NCBI RefSeq assembly: GCF_004151485.1
Contig: NZ_SBFF01000005.1
Location: forward strand, 1-64,000
DNA from: Sphingosinicella sp. CPCC 101087
Lineage (GTDB): Bacteria > Pseudomonadota > Alphaproteobacteria > Sphingomonadales > Sphingomonadaceae
Direction: 5' to 3'
Length of the DNA stretch: 64,000 nt
The position numbers and the translations under genes were made by a program. Under the pieces are notes generated by a model. It saw only the letters and a program-made list of their open reading frames with translations. It was not told the origin of the DNA and did no database searches. Shown in pieces: positions 31,903-40,701 of this stretch; within the stretch, counting starts at the first letter, position 1, and each line of letters starts with the position of its first letter.

Positions 31903-33402
31903 ATGCAGGACGCGCCCGGAGAGAAGGTGCCGGCGGCCGCGTTCGACCGCGAGCTGCGCGGCAAGACCCGGCGCTCGGTCGGCTGGTCGGTGGCGCGAAC
32001 GCTGAGCGACCAGTTCTTCTCCTTCATCGTCTTCGTCCTGCTCGCGCAGCTCCTCGCCCGCGAGGATATCGGCATCTTCGCCATGGCCTATGTCTTCGCG
32101 GAGGTCGGGCGGATCATCGCCACCGGCGGGCTCACCCAGATCATCGCCCGCGCCGAGCGCGTCGATGCGAAGCTCGTCGATACCGTCTTCTGGACCAACG
32201 TGGCGGTGGCGCTGCTCTACGCTTCGCTGCTCGCCGCTGCGGCGCCGTTCATCGCCGATCTTCTGCGCCAGCCCTCGGCGCAGCTGCCGCTCCAGATCCT
32301 GCCCATCGCGACCGTGATCAACGCCCTCGGTGCGACCCACATGGCGCTTCGCCTGCGCGAGTTCGGCCACCGCGCCATCGCCCTTCGCTCGCTCCTCGCC
32401 GGCCTGATCGGCGGCGCGGCGGCGGTGGCCGCGGCGCTGAACGGCTTCGGGGTCTGGAGCCTGGTCGTCCAGCGGATCGTCATGGAGCTGGTCGGCATGC
32501 TGCTGTCCTGGACCGCCTATCGCTGGGTACCGGGCAGGAGGTTCGATTTCGCGCAGATGCGCGCGAATCTCGAATTCGGCGGCAACATCACCGTTGCCCA
32601 GCTCATCTTCCTGTTCCTCGTTCGGCTGCAGGACCTGCTGATCGGCGCCAGCCTCGGCGCCGCTGCGGTCGGCGTCTATCGCGTCGCCTGGCGCACCGCC
32701 GAGATCATCGGCAACGGCGCGATCCAGCCCTTCGCGTCGGTCGGATTGCAGACCTATTCCCGGCTTCAGTCCAACCTCCCTGCGCTCAGGGAAGCCTATC
32801 GCTCGATGCTCCGCTCGGCCGCGATCCTCTCCTTTCCGGCCCTGGTCGGCTTCGGCGTGCTGGCGCCGCATGCGGTGCCGCTGATCTACGGTCCCAAATG
32901 GCACGAGGCCGGCAGCCTCGCCCAGGTCTTCGCCTTCATGGGCATTCCCTATACCCTCAATTACTTCGCCTCGCCGGTGCTCGGGGCGATGGGGGAATCG
33001 GCGCGCCAGCGCACGCTTGCCTTCGTCCAGCTCGTCTTCACCGCCGCCTTGACCCTCCTGGCCCTGCCTTACGGGCTGTTCTGGGTCGCCGTCGCCTACG
33101 TCTTTCGCGCCTATCTCACCATGCCGCTCCAGATCCGCTTCCTGCGCCAGGCCTCCTCGATCCGCTTCGCCGATACCTGGCAGGCGGTGCGCGCGCCCTT
33201 CGCCGCCTCCTGCGCCATGGGCCTGGCCCTGTGGGGTGCTCTGGCGGTCTGGGAGCGGCTGGAGCCGGTCGGCTGGGCCGCGCTGGGACTCTTCATCGCC
33301 TGCGGCGCCGCATTCTATTCGATCGTCCTGCTGGCGATCTCGCCGCCCATCCGCGCCCAGATCAGGAACTGGAAAAGGGAATTTGCCTCCAATCATGCTT
33401 GA
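31903..33402 (+). CDS. Wzx-type polysaccharide flippase
   Basis: A 499-residue integral membrane protein with about twelve to fourteen hydrophobic helices and the N-terminal pattern RSVGWSVARTLSDQFFSFIVFVLLAQLL (here in pieces: RSVGWSV, DQFFSF, LLAQLLARED) typical of the MOP/PST lipopolysaccharide exporter family (WzxC, ExoT). It should flip lipid-linked repeat units across the inner membrane for the Wzy-like polymerase. It starts three bases after the GT25 stop and its end overlaps the pyruvyl transferase start by eight bases. Confidence 0.9.
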   Translation: MQDAPGEKVPAAAFDRELRGKTRRSVGWSVARTLSDQFFSFIVFVLLAQLLAREDIGIFAMAYVFAEVGRIIATGGLTQIIARAERVDAKLVDTVFWTNVAVALLYASLLAAAAPFIADLLRQPSAQLPLQILPIATVINALGATHMALRLREFGHRAIALRSLLAGLIGGAAAVAAALNGFGVWSLVVQRIVMELVGMLLSWTAYRWVPGRRFDFAQMRANLEFGGNITVAQLIFLFLVRLQDLLIGASLGAAAVGVYRVAWRTAEIIGNGAIQPFASVGLQTYSRLQSNLPALREAYRSMLRSAAILSFPALVGFGVLAPHAVPLIYGPKWHEAGSLAQVFAFMGIPYTLNYFASPVLGAMGESARQRTLAFVQLVFTAALTLLALPYGLFWVAVAYVFRAYLTMPLQIRFLRQASSIRFADTWQAVRAPFAASCAMGLALWGALAVWERLEPVGWAALGLFIACGAAFYSIVLLAISPPIRAQIRNWKREFASNHA

Positions 33403-34417
33403 CGGATCCCCTCATGCGGAAACCAGCCGCGCCGCCATCGCCCGCCTCCGCTCGAGGCTGGACGAAGCCCTGGCGCCATGCCTCGACGGGTCGCCGATCG
33501 CCCTCGTCGACTATCCCGATCACTCCAATGTCGGCGATTCCGCGATCTGGCTGGGGGAGACCGCCTTCTTCGGGTCGCACGGCCTCATCCCCTCTTATGC
33601 CAGCACGATCGGATCGCACGACGACGATGCGCTGGCGGCCGCGGCCCCGGAAGGGACGATCTTCCTCCATGGCGGCGGCAATTTCGGCACTTTGTGGCCC
33701 TCCCACCAGGATTTCCGGCTGCACCTGCTGGAGCGGTTTAGGGGGCGGCCGATCGTCCAGCTCCCCCAGTCGATCTTCTTCGGCGACGAGACCTCGATCG
33801 CCGAATGCGCCCGCGCGATCGAGCGGCACGGTCGATTCACTCTGTTCGTGCGCGACCGCCCGTCACTCGAATTCGCCCAGCGTCATTTCCCCTGCGAGAC
33901 GGTGCTGGCGCCGGACATGGCATTCGCGATCGGTCCGCTGGCCCGCCATCGGCCCTGGACCGACCGGCTCTATCTGCTGCGCACGGATGTCGAAAAGGTC
34001 CAGGGCAGCGCCGCGCGGCCCGATTCGGACGTTTCCGCGACCGTCGACTGGCTGGAGGACGATGTGCGCGCGCTTCGCCTGACGGCGATCGGATCGCGCT
34101 TGCGGACCCTGCTCCATCGCCCCGACGCTGGGCGCGTGCGCATCTACGACCGCCGCGCCCGCTCGCGCCTGCAGCGCGGCATCAGGACGCTTTCGCGCGG
34201 CCGAGTCGTCGTCACCGATCGGCTGCACGGCCATATCCTGTCGACGCTGCTCGACATCCCGCACGTCGCGCTCGACAACAGCTACCGCAAGATCGGCAAT
34301 TTCGTCGATGCCTGGACCCAGTCGCTCGCCATCCTGCGTCTGGCGGACGGCCTGGACGAGGCGGACCGGCAGGCGGCGACCTTGCTCGGGGCTTCGCCGG
34401 CGGAGCCCCGCACGTGA
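33395..34417 (+). CDS. Polysaccharide pyruvyl transferase family protein
   Basis: A 340-residue enzyme of the CsaB/ExoV/GumL family, which transfers a ketal pyruvate from phosphoenolpyruvate to sugars. Visible are DHSNVGDSAIWLGE (about 41-54), FLHGGGNFG (about 91-99), QLPQSIFF (about 120-127) and the C-terminal VVTDRLHGHI (about 271-280) with the characteristic RLHG. Pyruvylation gives the exopolysaccharide negative charge. Start ATG 33395 lies inside the flippase gene end (8-base overlap); the longer frame upstream is a shadow. The stop overlaps the next start as GTGA. Confidence 0.9.
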   Translation: MLDGSPHAETSRAAIARLRSRLDEALAPCLDGSPIALVDYPDHSNVGDSAIWLGETAFFGSHGLIPSYASTIGSHDDDALAAAAPEGTIFLHGGGNFGTLWPSHQDFRLHLLERFRGRPIVQLPQSIFFGDETSIAECARAIERHGRFTLFVRDRPSLEFAQRHFPCETVLAPDMAFAIGPLARHRPWTDRLYLLRTDVEKVQGSAARPDSDVSATVDWLEDDVRALRLTAIGSRLRTLLHRPDAGRVRIYDRRARSRLQRGIRTLSRGRVVVTDRLHGHILSTLLDIPHVALDNSYRKIGNFVDAWTQSLAILRLADGLDEADRQAATLLGASPAEPRT

Positions 34418-35496
34418 GGATCGCGGTCACCGGGCTTCGCGGCCTTCCGGGGGTGATGGGCGGCGTCGAAACCCATTGCGAGGAGCTGCTCGTCCGGGTG
34501 AGGCGACTTGCGCCCGAAATCCCGATCACCGTCTTCGCTCGGCGGCCTTACGTGCCGAAGCGGCCCTATACGCACGAGGGCATCAGCGTCGTGCCGGTCG
34601 CCTCGCCCCGGTCGCGCTCCTTCGAGGCGATCGTCGCCACCTTCAACGGCGTGCTGGCCGCACGGCGCGCCGGTGCGGACGTCGTGCACATCCACGCAAT
34701 CGGCCCGGCCTTGCTGGCGCCGCTGGCGCGCGCGCTCGGCATGCGCGTCGTCGTCACCCATCATGGCGAGGATTATCGGCGCGCCAAATGGGGCTTCGTC
34801 GCCCGGCAGATGCTGAAGCTGGGGGAAAGGCTCGCCTGCCGCTCGGCCGACCGTCTGATCGCGGTCTCGCCTTCGCTCGCCGAGCGCCTGCGTGCCGCTT
34901 ACCCGGCCGCATCGGAGCGGATCCGCTTCATCCCGAACGGCGTGCCCGACCTTCCGCCGGTGCGTGGCGATGCGCTCGGCCGGCTGGGCCTGGCGCCGCG
35001 CGACTTCATCCTGGCGGTGGGGCGGCTGGTGCCGGAGAAGGGGCTGCACGACCTGGTCGACGCGCATGCACGGTCGGGCGACTCGCGCACCCTGGTGATC
35101 GTCGGCGGCGCCGACCATGAGAGCGCTTATGCGACCGCCTTGCGGGCGCGCGAGAGCGAGCGCGTCCGTTTCGCCGGCCTTCAGGACCGCGCCACCTTGC
35201 GCGAGCTGTTCGAGAACGCGTCGCTGTTCGTCATGCCTTCCTATCATGAAGGCCTGCCGATCGCGGCGCTGGAGGCAGCCTCCTGCGCGACGCCGATGCT
35301 GCTCAGCGACATCGACCCCAATCTCGACCTGGGGCTCGGTCCCCACCATTATTTCCCGGTGGGCGACGTCGACGCGCTCGCCCGCAGCCTTGCCCGCCCG
35401 CCGGAAGATTATGCGATCGACCGCAAGGCGTTCGGCGCCTTCGACTGGGATCGCATCTCGGAGAGCACCCTCGCTTTGTACCGCGAGCTGGCCTGA
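34414..35496 (+). CDS. GT4 family glycosyltransferase
   Basis: A 360-residue retaining glycosyltransferase. The N-terminal GLRGLPGVMGGVETH (about 7-21) and HHGEDYRRAKWG (about 111-122) place it with GT4 enzymes close to DUF1972/rhamnosyl or mannosyl transferases. The nucleotide-sugar domain has LAVGRLVPEKGL (about 200-211) and MPSYHEGLPIAALEAASC (about 271-288), the EX7E motif. Start GTG 34414 overlaps the upstream stop (GTGA). Last gene of the plus-strand EPS run; convergent with the initiating transferase gene. Confidence 0.88.
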   Translation: MRIAVTGLRGLPGVMGGVETHCEELLVRVRRLAPEIPITVFARRPYVPKRPYTHEGISVVPVASPRSRSFEAIVATFNGVLAARRAGADVVHIHAIGPALLAPLARALGMRVVVTHHGEDYRRAKWGFVARQMLKLGERLACRSADRLIAVSPSLAERLRAAYPAASERIRFIPNGVPDLPPVRGDALGRLGLAPRDFILAVGRLVPEKGLHDLVDAHARSGDSRTLVIVGGADHESAYATALRARESERVRFAGLQDRATLRELFENASLFVMPSYHEGLPIAALEAASCATPMLLSDIDPNLDLGLGPHHYFPVGDVDALARSLARPPEDYAIDRKAFGAFDWDRISESTLALYRELA

Positions 35497-35538
35497 AGCC
35501 CGCCCTCGCCATCCGGAGATGACGAGGGCTGATCTTGC

Positions 35539-36945
35539 CTAGAAGGCGTTGCGGTGGATCACGACGCCGAAGGTGCGCAGCAGGATCTTGACGTCCAGCC
35601 ACAGCGACCAGGTGCGCATATATTCCAGGTCCGCGGCGAGCCGTGCCTCGAGGTCGCTCCGATGGTGCGTGGCGCCGCGGAAGCCCCGCACCTGGGCGAG
35701 GCCGGTCAGCCCGGGCGCACAGGCGTGGCGCAACCAGTAGCGGCGGTCGATATCCCAGAAGAGCTTCTCGCTTGCCGTCGATCCGAGCGCGTGCGGCCGC
35801 GGACCGACCAGGCTCATGCTCCCGAACAGCACGTTGAACAGCTGTGGAAGCTCGTCCATGCTCGTTGCGCGCAGCCAGCGTCCCACACGGGTGATCCGGT
35901 CGTCGTCGCGCCGGGTCGACATGTTGCCGTTGCCGTCGCAGCTCTCGGTCCGCATCGACCGGAACTTGTACATCCGGAACAGGCGGTTGCCGCGCCCGAT
36001 CCGCTCCTGGACGAACAGAACCGGTCCTGGGCTGTCGAGCTTGATGGCGATCGCGATGATCGCCAGCAGCGGCGCGACGAAGATCAGGCCGGGGATGACC
36101 AGCGCCAGGTCCATGAGGCGCTTCATCGCGATCTCCTGCAGCGACGGCGGTGGGAACATCGCGTAGCGGTCGCCGAAAATGTCCACCGGATCGGTGCTGA
36201 ACTGGAGCGCGGGATTGGCCGCCCGCACCTCTCCGGTGACGCCGGCTCCCTTGATGATGAGCTTCCAGTCCTCCTCGCGCTCCGGCATGCAGGCGATCGT
36301 CACTCGATCGACGTTCTTGAGCAGCTTGCCGACGCGATCGAGCATCATCGGGTTCGACACGTCGGCCGAGATTCCGATCGCCGGGGCATCGATCACGAGT
36401 TGGTGGCGTCCGCCCCTCACCGGGACCCCGTCCGCGATCACGAGGTCGATCACAGGGTGGTTCTCGAGCGCCCAGGAGCTGACCACGGCCATGGTCGTGC
36501 GCCCGAGCATCAGGAACGGCACGGCGAGCCCGACTCCATAGGCCACGATCCAGCCGCTGAACTCGTCCAGCAGGTCGAGCTGATGCAGGGTCAGCAGCGC
36601 GATCGCCGTGGCCAGGCAGAGCGAGAGCACCGCACGCATCGCGCCCTTGGGCGATTCGGTGAGGGCGTCGGCGCTGTAGGCGCTTCGGCTGATCGCCATG
36701 GCGAAAAAGAGTGGGATGATGATGCCGGTGAGCCGGGAGCTCTGCCATCCGATCGGATGGCCGAACTGCAGCAGGCTCGCGAAGACCAGCGCGGCCGTGA
36801 TCGCGGCAGCGTCCACGGCGGCGATCAGGATATAAAGCCCTATTCGCCGGCGCTGCTTGTTCGGAAGGCGTACATGGCCCTCGTGCCGCGGCGCGAGGGG
36901 AGTAGCTCCGGATTCGGCATGCACCGAGTCGACATACGCATTCAT
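35539..36945 (-). CDS. Initiating polyprenyl-phosphate glycosylphosphotransferase
   Basis: A 468-residue WbaP/ExoY/GumD-like enzyme that starts repeat-unit synthesis by moving sugar-1-phosphate onto undecaprenyl phosphate. Residues 35-160 hold four or five transmembrane helices, 170-270 a Rossmann-like linker, then a re-entrant membrane helix (MDLALVIPGLIFVAP, about 277-291). The bacterial sugar transferase core has KFRSMRTE, TRVGRWLRATSMDELPQLFN and VGPRPHA, with the Asp-Glu pair of the catalytic motif in MDELPQ. Start ATG 36945 has GGAG eight bases upstream; longer readings start in the promoter region. Confidence 0.93.
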   Translation of the reverse strand: MNAYVDSVHAESGATPLAPRHEGHVRLPNKQRRRIGLYILIAAVDAAAITAALVFASLLQFGHPIGWQSSRLTGIIIPLFFAMAISRSAYSADALTESPKGAMRAVLSLCLATAIALLTLHQLDLLDEFSGWIVAYGVGLAVPFLMLGRTTMAVVSSWALENHPVIDLVIADGVPVRGGRHQLVIDAPAIGISADVSNPMMLDRVGKLLKNVDRVTIACMPEREEDWKLIIKGAGVTGEVRAANPALQFSTDPVDIFGDRYAMFPPPSLQEIAMKRLMDLALVIPGLIFVAPLLAIIAIAIKLDSPGPVLFVQERIGRGNRLFRMYKFRSMRTESCDGNGNMSTRRDDDRITRVGRWLRATSMDELPQLFNVLFGSMSLVGPRPHALGSTASEKLFWDIDRRYWLRHACAPGLTGLAQVRGFRGATHHRSDLEARLAADLEYMRTWSLWLDVKILLRTFGVVIHRNAF

Positions 36946-37312
36946 CGGTCGCTCCACTGCCTGGCAGACAGCCTTCAATTCTGCTCGTCGAAGGTCTTGG
37001 CTACGGGGATTATTGTGCGTTGCACAAGTTTCAGGCACCCTCGGTGTTGAAGCAACGGTGAAAAGGCTCAATCAGGATTCTTCTCGGCACCTGCAAGCGT
37101 CCCGCGTTGATCGGGTTCCTAAATACGGCCAAATTCCGCGATTCTCGGCAGGCTCTTTGGTTCCGCTCGATTGGTCGTACGAGGTGAACGGCTGGCCTTG
37201 CGCGACGTTGCCCAAGGTGCGCGAGCCGTGCGAGGGCGCCGGGACGCGCCGTTTTTTATTGCGCTGCAACATATCGACCCTGAAGGCCGGGACCCTGGAA
37301 ACCGACAGCGTC
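36946..37312. other. Divergent EPS promoter region
   Basis: About 370 bases between the initiating transferase and the acetyltransferase genes with no credible gene. It is clearly less GC-rich than its surroundings, holds the palindrome at 37013-37027, and contains short AT-rich stretches (for example GGGATTATTGTG near 37006-37017). It is the most likely regulatory centre of the EPS locus. Confidence 0.55.
37013..37027. promoter_or_regulatory. Palindrome TTGTGC-GTT-GCACAA
   Basis: A perfect 6-3-6 inverted repeat 68 bases upstream of the initiating transferase start, in the divergent EPS promoter region. It is a likely operator for a dimeric regulator; the sequence does not match the CRP consensus, and I cannot name the protein. 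Confidence 0.45.
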
Positions 37313-37987
37313 ATGGAGCATTCACGCGGGCTCGCCGCCCCTGGGCCGCTGGAGCGCCGATTCCGGCTGACCTGGGCACTCATCCAGTCGGACCTGTACC
37401 GTTACGCCGGCAACGTTCGGACCGCCTCGTTCCTGCGCCACTTCCTGTTCACGCCGGGCTTCAAATATACGACGGTGATGCGCCTGTGCGGCTATCTGCG
37501 CGGCGGCCGGCTGGGCAAATGGACGCTTTACCCGCCGCTCAAGCTGCTCCTGCTGCGCTATCGCTACAAATATGGGATAGCGATTCCCGAATATACCCGC
37601 ATCGGCCCGGGGCTATTCATCAACCGGTTCGGCGGGGTGATGGTGAATGGCGACGCGGTGATCGGGGCCAATTGCAACATCACGCACGGGGCGATGCTCG
37701 GCCAGCTCAACCGCGGACCCAAAGCGGGCTCGCCGATTCTGGGCGACGACGTCTTCCTCGCCGCCGGCTGCAAGATCCTCGGCCGCATCCAGATCGGCGA
37801 CCGGGCCGCGGTCGGCGCCAACGCCGTGGTCACCAAGGACGTCCCGGACGATGGGGTGGTCGGCGGCATCCCCGCCAAGCTGATCTCGAACCAGGGGTCG
37901 GAAGGCTATATCAATCGCCGGGTCTGGCCGGACGTCAGGAACGGGTTCCGGCCCTTCGACCGGAATTCCGGGGCCGGTCAGAAGTAG
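37313..37987 (+). CDS. Serine acetyltransferase-like hexapeptide-repeat acyltransferase
   Basis: A 224-residue protein with a helical N-terminus (WALIQSDLYRYAGN) and a left-handed beta-helix of hexapeptide repeats (about 100-190: VMVNGDAVIGANCNITHGAM, then ILGDDVFLAAGCKILGRI), with catalytic-type His in NITHGAM. It is close to CysE-type serine O-acetyltransferases, but its place in the EPS locus, divergent from the initiating transferase, suggests O-acetylation of the polysaccharide. ATG 37313 has only GGAA as weak ribosome-binding site. Its end overlaps the convergent Wza-like gene by ten bases. Confidence 0.85.
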   Translation: MEHSRGLAAPGPLERRFRLTWALIQSDLYRYAGNVRTASFLRHFLFTPGFKYTTVMRLCGYLRGGRLGKWTLYPPLKLLLLRYRYKYGIAIPEYTRIGPGLFINRFGGVMVNGDAVIGANCNITHGAMLGQLNRGPKAGSPILGDDVFLAAGCKILGRIQIGDRAAVGANAVVTKDVPDDGVVGGIPAKLISNQGSEGYINRRVWPDVRNGFRPFDRNSGAGQK

Positions 37988-38544
37988 CGTTCGCCGATCC
38001 GGACGATGTCGCCCGGCTGGACGATGAGGTCGCTGGTCAAGGGCACCTCGCGCTCCGCCGGCTCCCCGGCACGCTTGATGAAAACGCTGCTTTGGCGCGC
38101 GCGGTAGGTGAAGCCCTCCGCCCGCGCTACCGCCGCCAGGACCGTCAGGCCGGGCTGGTAGGGAAACTCGCCCGGCTGGTTGACTTCGCCCAGGACATAG
38201 AAGGGGCGGTAGGCAAGCACCTCGACCGCCACGTTCGGATCGAGCAGATAGCCCATGTTCTTGAGCGATGCGGCGAGCTCCGTCGCAAGCGCGTCGGGGG
38301 ACTTTCCGGCCGCCTGAATCGTGCCCGCCAGCGGGAAAGCGAGCTCGCCGCCGCTGCTCAGCACATATTCGCCGGTCAGCGCCGGCTCTCCATAGACGGT
38401 CACCCGCAGCCGCTCGCCGGGACCGAGCGCATGGGCAGAAGCCGGCGCCGGCGGATTCTCGCTGACCGGAAAGGGCCCCTGGGAGCAGGCGGCGAGGCTG
38501 GCGGTCAGGACGAGGCTGAGCGCGAAGGGCAACGACCTTGTCAT
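37978..38544 (-). CDS. Wza-like polysaccharide export lipoprotein
   Basis: A 188-residue outer-membrane lipoprotein with lipobox LAAC (C20). Residues about 40-120 are the Poly_export domain (LGPGERLRVTVYGEP, LSSGGELAFPLAG), then an SLBB-type segment with YVLGEVNQPGEFPYQPG (about 117-133), a hallmark of Wza/ExoF. At 188 residues it is shorter than E. coli Wza (about 380) and lacks the C-terminal amphipathic helix that forms the pore, like the short GumB-type exporters. Start ATG 38544 with GGAGAG seven bases upstream. It overlaps the convergent acetyltransferase end by ten bases. Confidence 0.9.
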   Translation of the reverse strand: MTRSLPFALSLVLTASLAACSQGPFPVSENPPAPASAHALGPGERLRVTVYGEPALTGEYVLSSGGELAFPLAGTIQAAGKSPDALATELAASLKNMGYLLDPNVAVEVLAYRPFYVLGEVNQPGEFPYQPGLTVLAAVARAEGFTYRARQSSVFIKRAGEPAEREVPLTSDLIVQPGDIVRIGERYF

Positions 38545-38823
38545 CTGGCTCTCCGTTGGCGGCCGCAGGCGCGGACCCGATGGCGCGGCGCCTATCGGTC
38601 GGCCCGACGGCGTGCAACGCCGGATGCGCCGAGCCGTTGCGCAAGGCGGATCGTTACGGGCAGGCATCCATGCCGAACGTTCGCCGCCCGCGTCAGGTGT
38701 TCTCGAAATTCCGGTCGGCGGCACTTGCCGGTCGAGTTAACCCTCTCTTCGCATTGCGCCTGTTAGGGGCGCTCCGGCGCTCGAGCTCGCAACCTGCCCA
38801 GCGCCTTCACGGGAGACGGATCT

Positions 38824-40584
38824 TTGTGGCGCTTCCTCGTCCTCGCCGTTCTGGCATGGATGATCCCCTCCGGGGCCGCCGCGGCGGACTTGAAGGAGCG
38901 CTTCTGCCACGCCGTCGCGCCCTTGCTCCCCGACTCGTTCGCGGACCTGTCCGCCGGATCCTTGGCCCGGGCCGAACCGCCCGCGCTTCGGGCCTTCGCC
39001 TGCTCGGGTGGCCCCGGCGCCTACAGGGGCGGGCGCCTGTGGTTGCGCGCGCCGCTCGATGCCGGCAACCTGGCTCCGGGCGAGGCTGCCACGCTCCTCA
39101 TCCACATGACCCGGTTCGACAGGCTCACCGTCCGGTTTCAATATGCGGACGGCCATAGCGAGCGCTTCCAGGTGGCGAGCGGCGATTACGGCCAGCACTG
39201 GCGGGTGGGCGGCCAACTCGCCTTCACCGCGCCGGCGCGAGAGGCGCGGGTGGAGGCAATCGTGCTCGGCCTCGACCGGCTGGCCACCTGGCCGCATCTG
39301 CGCGTGCGGCTGCTGCCCGGATCGTCGGCCGCAAGCGAAGCCAGCTTGGCCGCCGCCCTCGTCGGCGCGGCCATCGCCCTGCTGGGCCTGAGCACGCTCT
39401 ACAACTTTCTGCTCTCCATCGCCTCGCGCCGCGGCTTCGTCGCCTGGCATGCCGCCTGGGTCGGCACCGTCTTCGTCTGGGGCCTGCTCTGGTCGCAGCT
39501 TGCTTTGCTCGTCATGCCCGGCATCGCGGGCACGCTGACGGCGCAGCTGTGCACCCTGCTTTCCACCTTCGCCATTACCTTCGCCACGGCCTGCGCGGTA
39601 GCGATGATCGATCCCGGCCGGGGCGCGCGATGGATTCGCTCCGCGGTCCTGATCTGCGGCCTTGCCATCGCCCTCGTCGGCGCGGTCGCGGCCTTCCCGC
39701 CGGCGAGCCTGCCGCTTCCGCTGCTCGGAACGATCCTCGGCATCCTGGTTCTCGCCGACCTCCTCGGCGTGGTCCTGCTGATCGGCTGGTCGTGGTGGCG
39801 CGGCGACAAGGGTGCTCGGGATTATGCGCTCGCCTGGGGGCTGCCGATGGCGACCCTCGCCTCGACCGAGATCATCGATTACGGCCCGGCTTTGCTCGGC
39901 GGGGGGTCGCAGTTGGCGGTCCTGCTCGCTTCGGCGCTCCAGACATTGTGGCTCTCCGTTGCCATGACCCTGCGGCTCGCCAAGATGCGCGCCGAGCGCG
40001 ACGCCGCTCAGGCGGCTCGGCACGAGATGCAGCTCCTTGCCGAACGCGACCCTCTCACCGGGCTGCTCAACCGTCGAGGATTCGTGGCAAGGGCCGAACG
40101 GGCATTGCGAGGCGCACCTCACGGCTTCACCCTGCTCCTGATCGACGTCGACAATTTCAAGTCGGTCAATGACGGCTACGGCCACGATATCGGCGATTCG
40201 GTGCTGCGCGTCGTTGCCGATGCCATCGACCGCGAATCCGGCTCCGCCGTGGCCGGGCGGATGGGTGGCGAGGAATTCGCGATCGGCGCCGATGCGCTCA
40301 GGACCGATCCTATCAAGCTTGCCAGCGCCGTCCTAGAAAGTGTCGCCGGACTCGATCTCGTCCACCTGTTCGGCGAGCCGCGCCAGGTCACGGTCAGCAT
40401 CGGCGTCGCTCATGCGGCGCCCGGCTCCGGATTCGAAGCCGTGTATCGGGAGGCGGACCGGGCGCTCTATGCCGCGAAGAATGGCGGCCGGAACCGAGTT
40501 GCCCTTTTCGGTGGCGGAGAAGGGGGGCGGCCGGCGATGTCCCGGGAAAAGCCGGCCAAACAGGCGGCCCTCCGATCCTTCTGA
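38824..40584 (+). CDS. Diguanylate cyclase with 7TMR-DISM-type sensor
   Basis: A 586-residue membrane protein: signal peptide (1-21), a periplasmic beta-rich region (about 22-170), seven hydrophobic helices (about 175-390), a short coiled coil and a GGDEF domain (about 410-565) with DPLTGLLNRRGF, IDVDNFKSVND and active-site GGEEF at about 481-485, so c-di-GMP synthesis from two GTP is expected. No RxxD I-site precedes it. The start is TTG 38824, with GGGAG about ten bases upstream. It lies divergent to the Wza-like exporter gene, so control of polysaccharide secretion is plausible. A 12-base motif 88 bases upstream also occurs before the other GGDEF gene. Confidence 0.88.
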   Translation: MWRFLVLAVLAWMIPSGAAAADLKERFCHAVAPLLPDSFADLSAGSLARAEPPALRAFACSGGPGAYRGGRLWLRAPLDAGNLAPGEAATLLIHMTRFDRLTVRFQYADGHSERFQVASGDYGQHWRVGGQLAFTAPAREARVEAIVLGLDRLATWPHLRVRLLPGSSAASEASLAAALVGAAIALLGLSTLYNFLLSIASRRGFVAWHAAWVGTVFVWGLLWSQLALLVMPGIAGTLTAQLCTLLSTFAITFATACAVAMIDPGRGARWIRSAVLICGLAIALVGAVAAFPPASLPLPLLGTILGILVLADLLGVVLLIGWSWWRGDKGARDYALAWGLPMATLASTEIIDYGPALLGGGSQLAVLLASALQTLWLSVAMTLRLAKMRAERDAAQAARHEMQLLAERDPLTGLLNRRGFVARAERALRGAPHGFTLLLIDVDNFKSVNDGYGHDIGDSVLRVVADAIDRESGSAVAGRMGGEEFAIGADALRTDPIKLASAVLESVAGLDLVHLFGEPRQVTVSIGVAHAAPGSGFEAVYREADRALYAAKNGGRNRVALFGGGEGGRPAMSREKPAKQAALRSF

Positions 40585-40701
40585 CCGGCGGCCGCGTCGT
40601 CGTCCGAAAATCTCCGAAGGCTCCCCGCTACTTATGGCCAGGCGTATTGCTTCTGCGTCACACCGCATTATCGTCCGCGGCCAGCATCATTGGGGAGTCG
40701 T

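Noticed and set aside
31135-33396. A 753-codon minus-strand open frame opposite the GT25 and flippase genes
   Set aside because: Antisense to two clear genes; rich in Arg, Gly, Asp, Gln with no domain. GC-rich third positions remove stops on the opposite strand.
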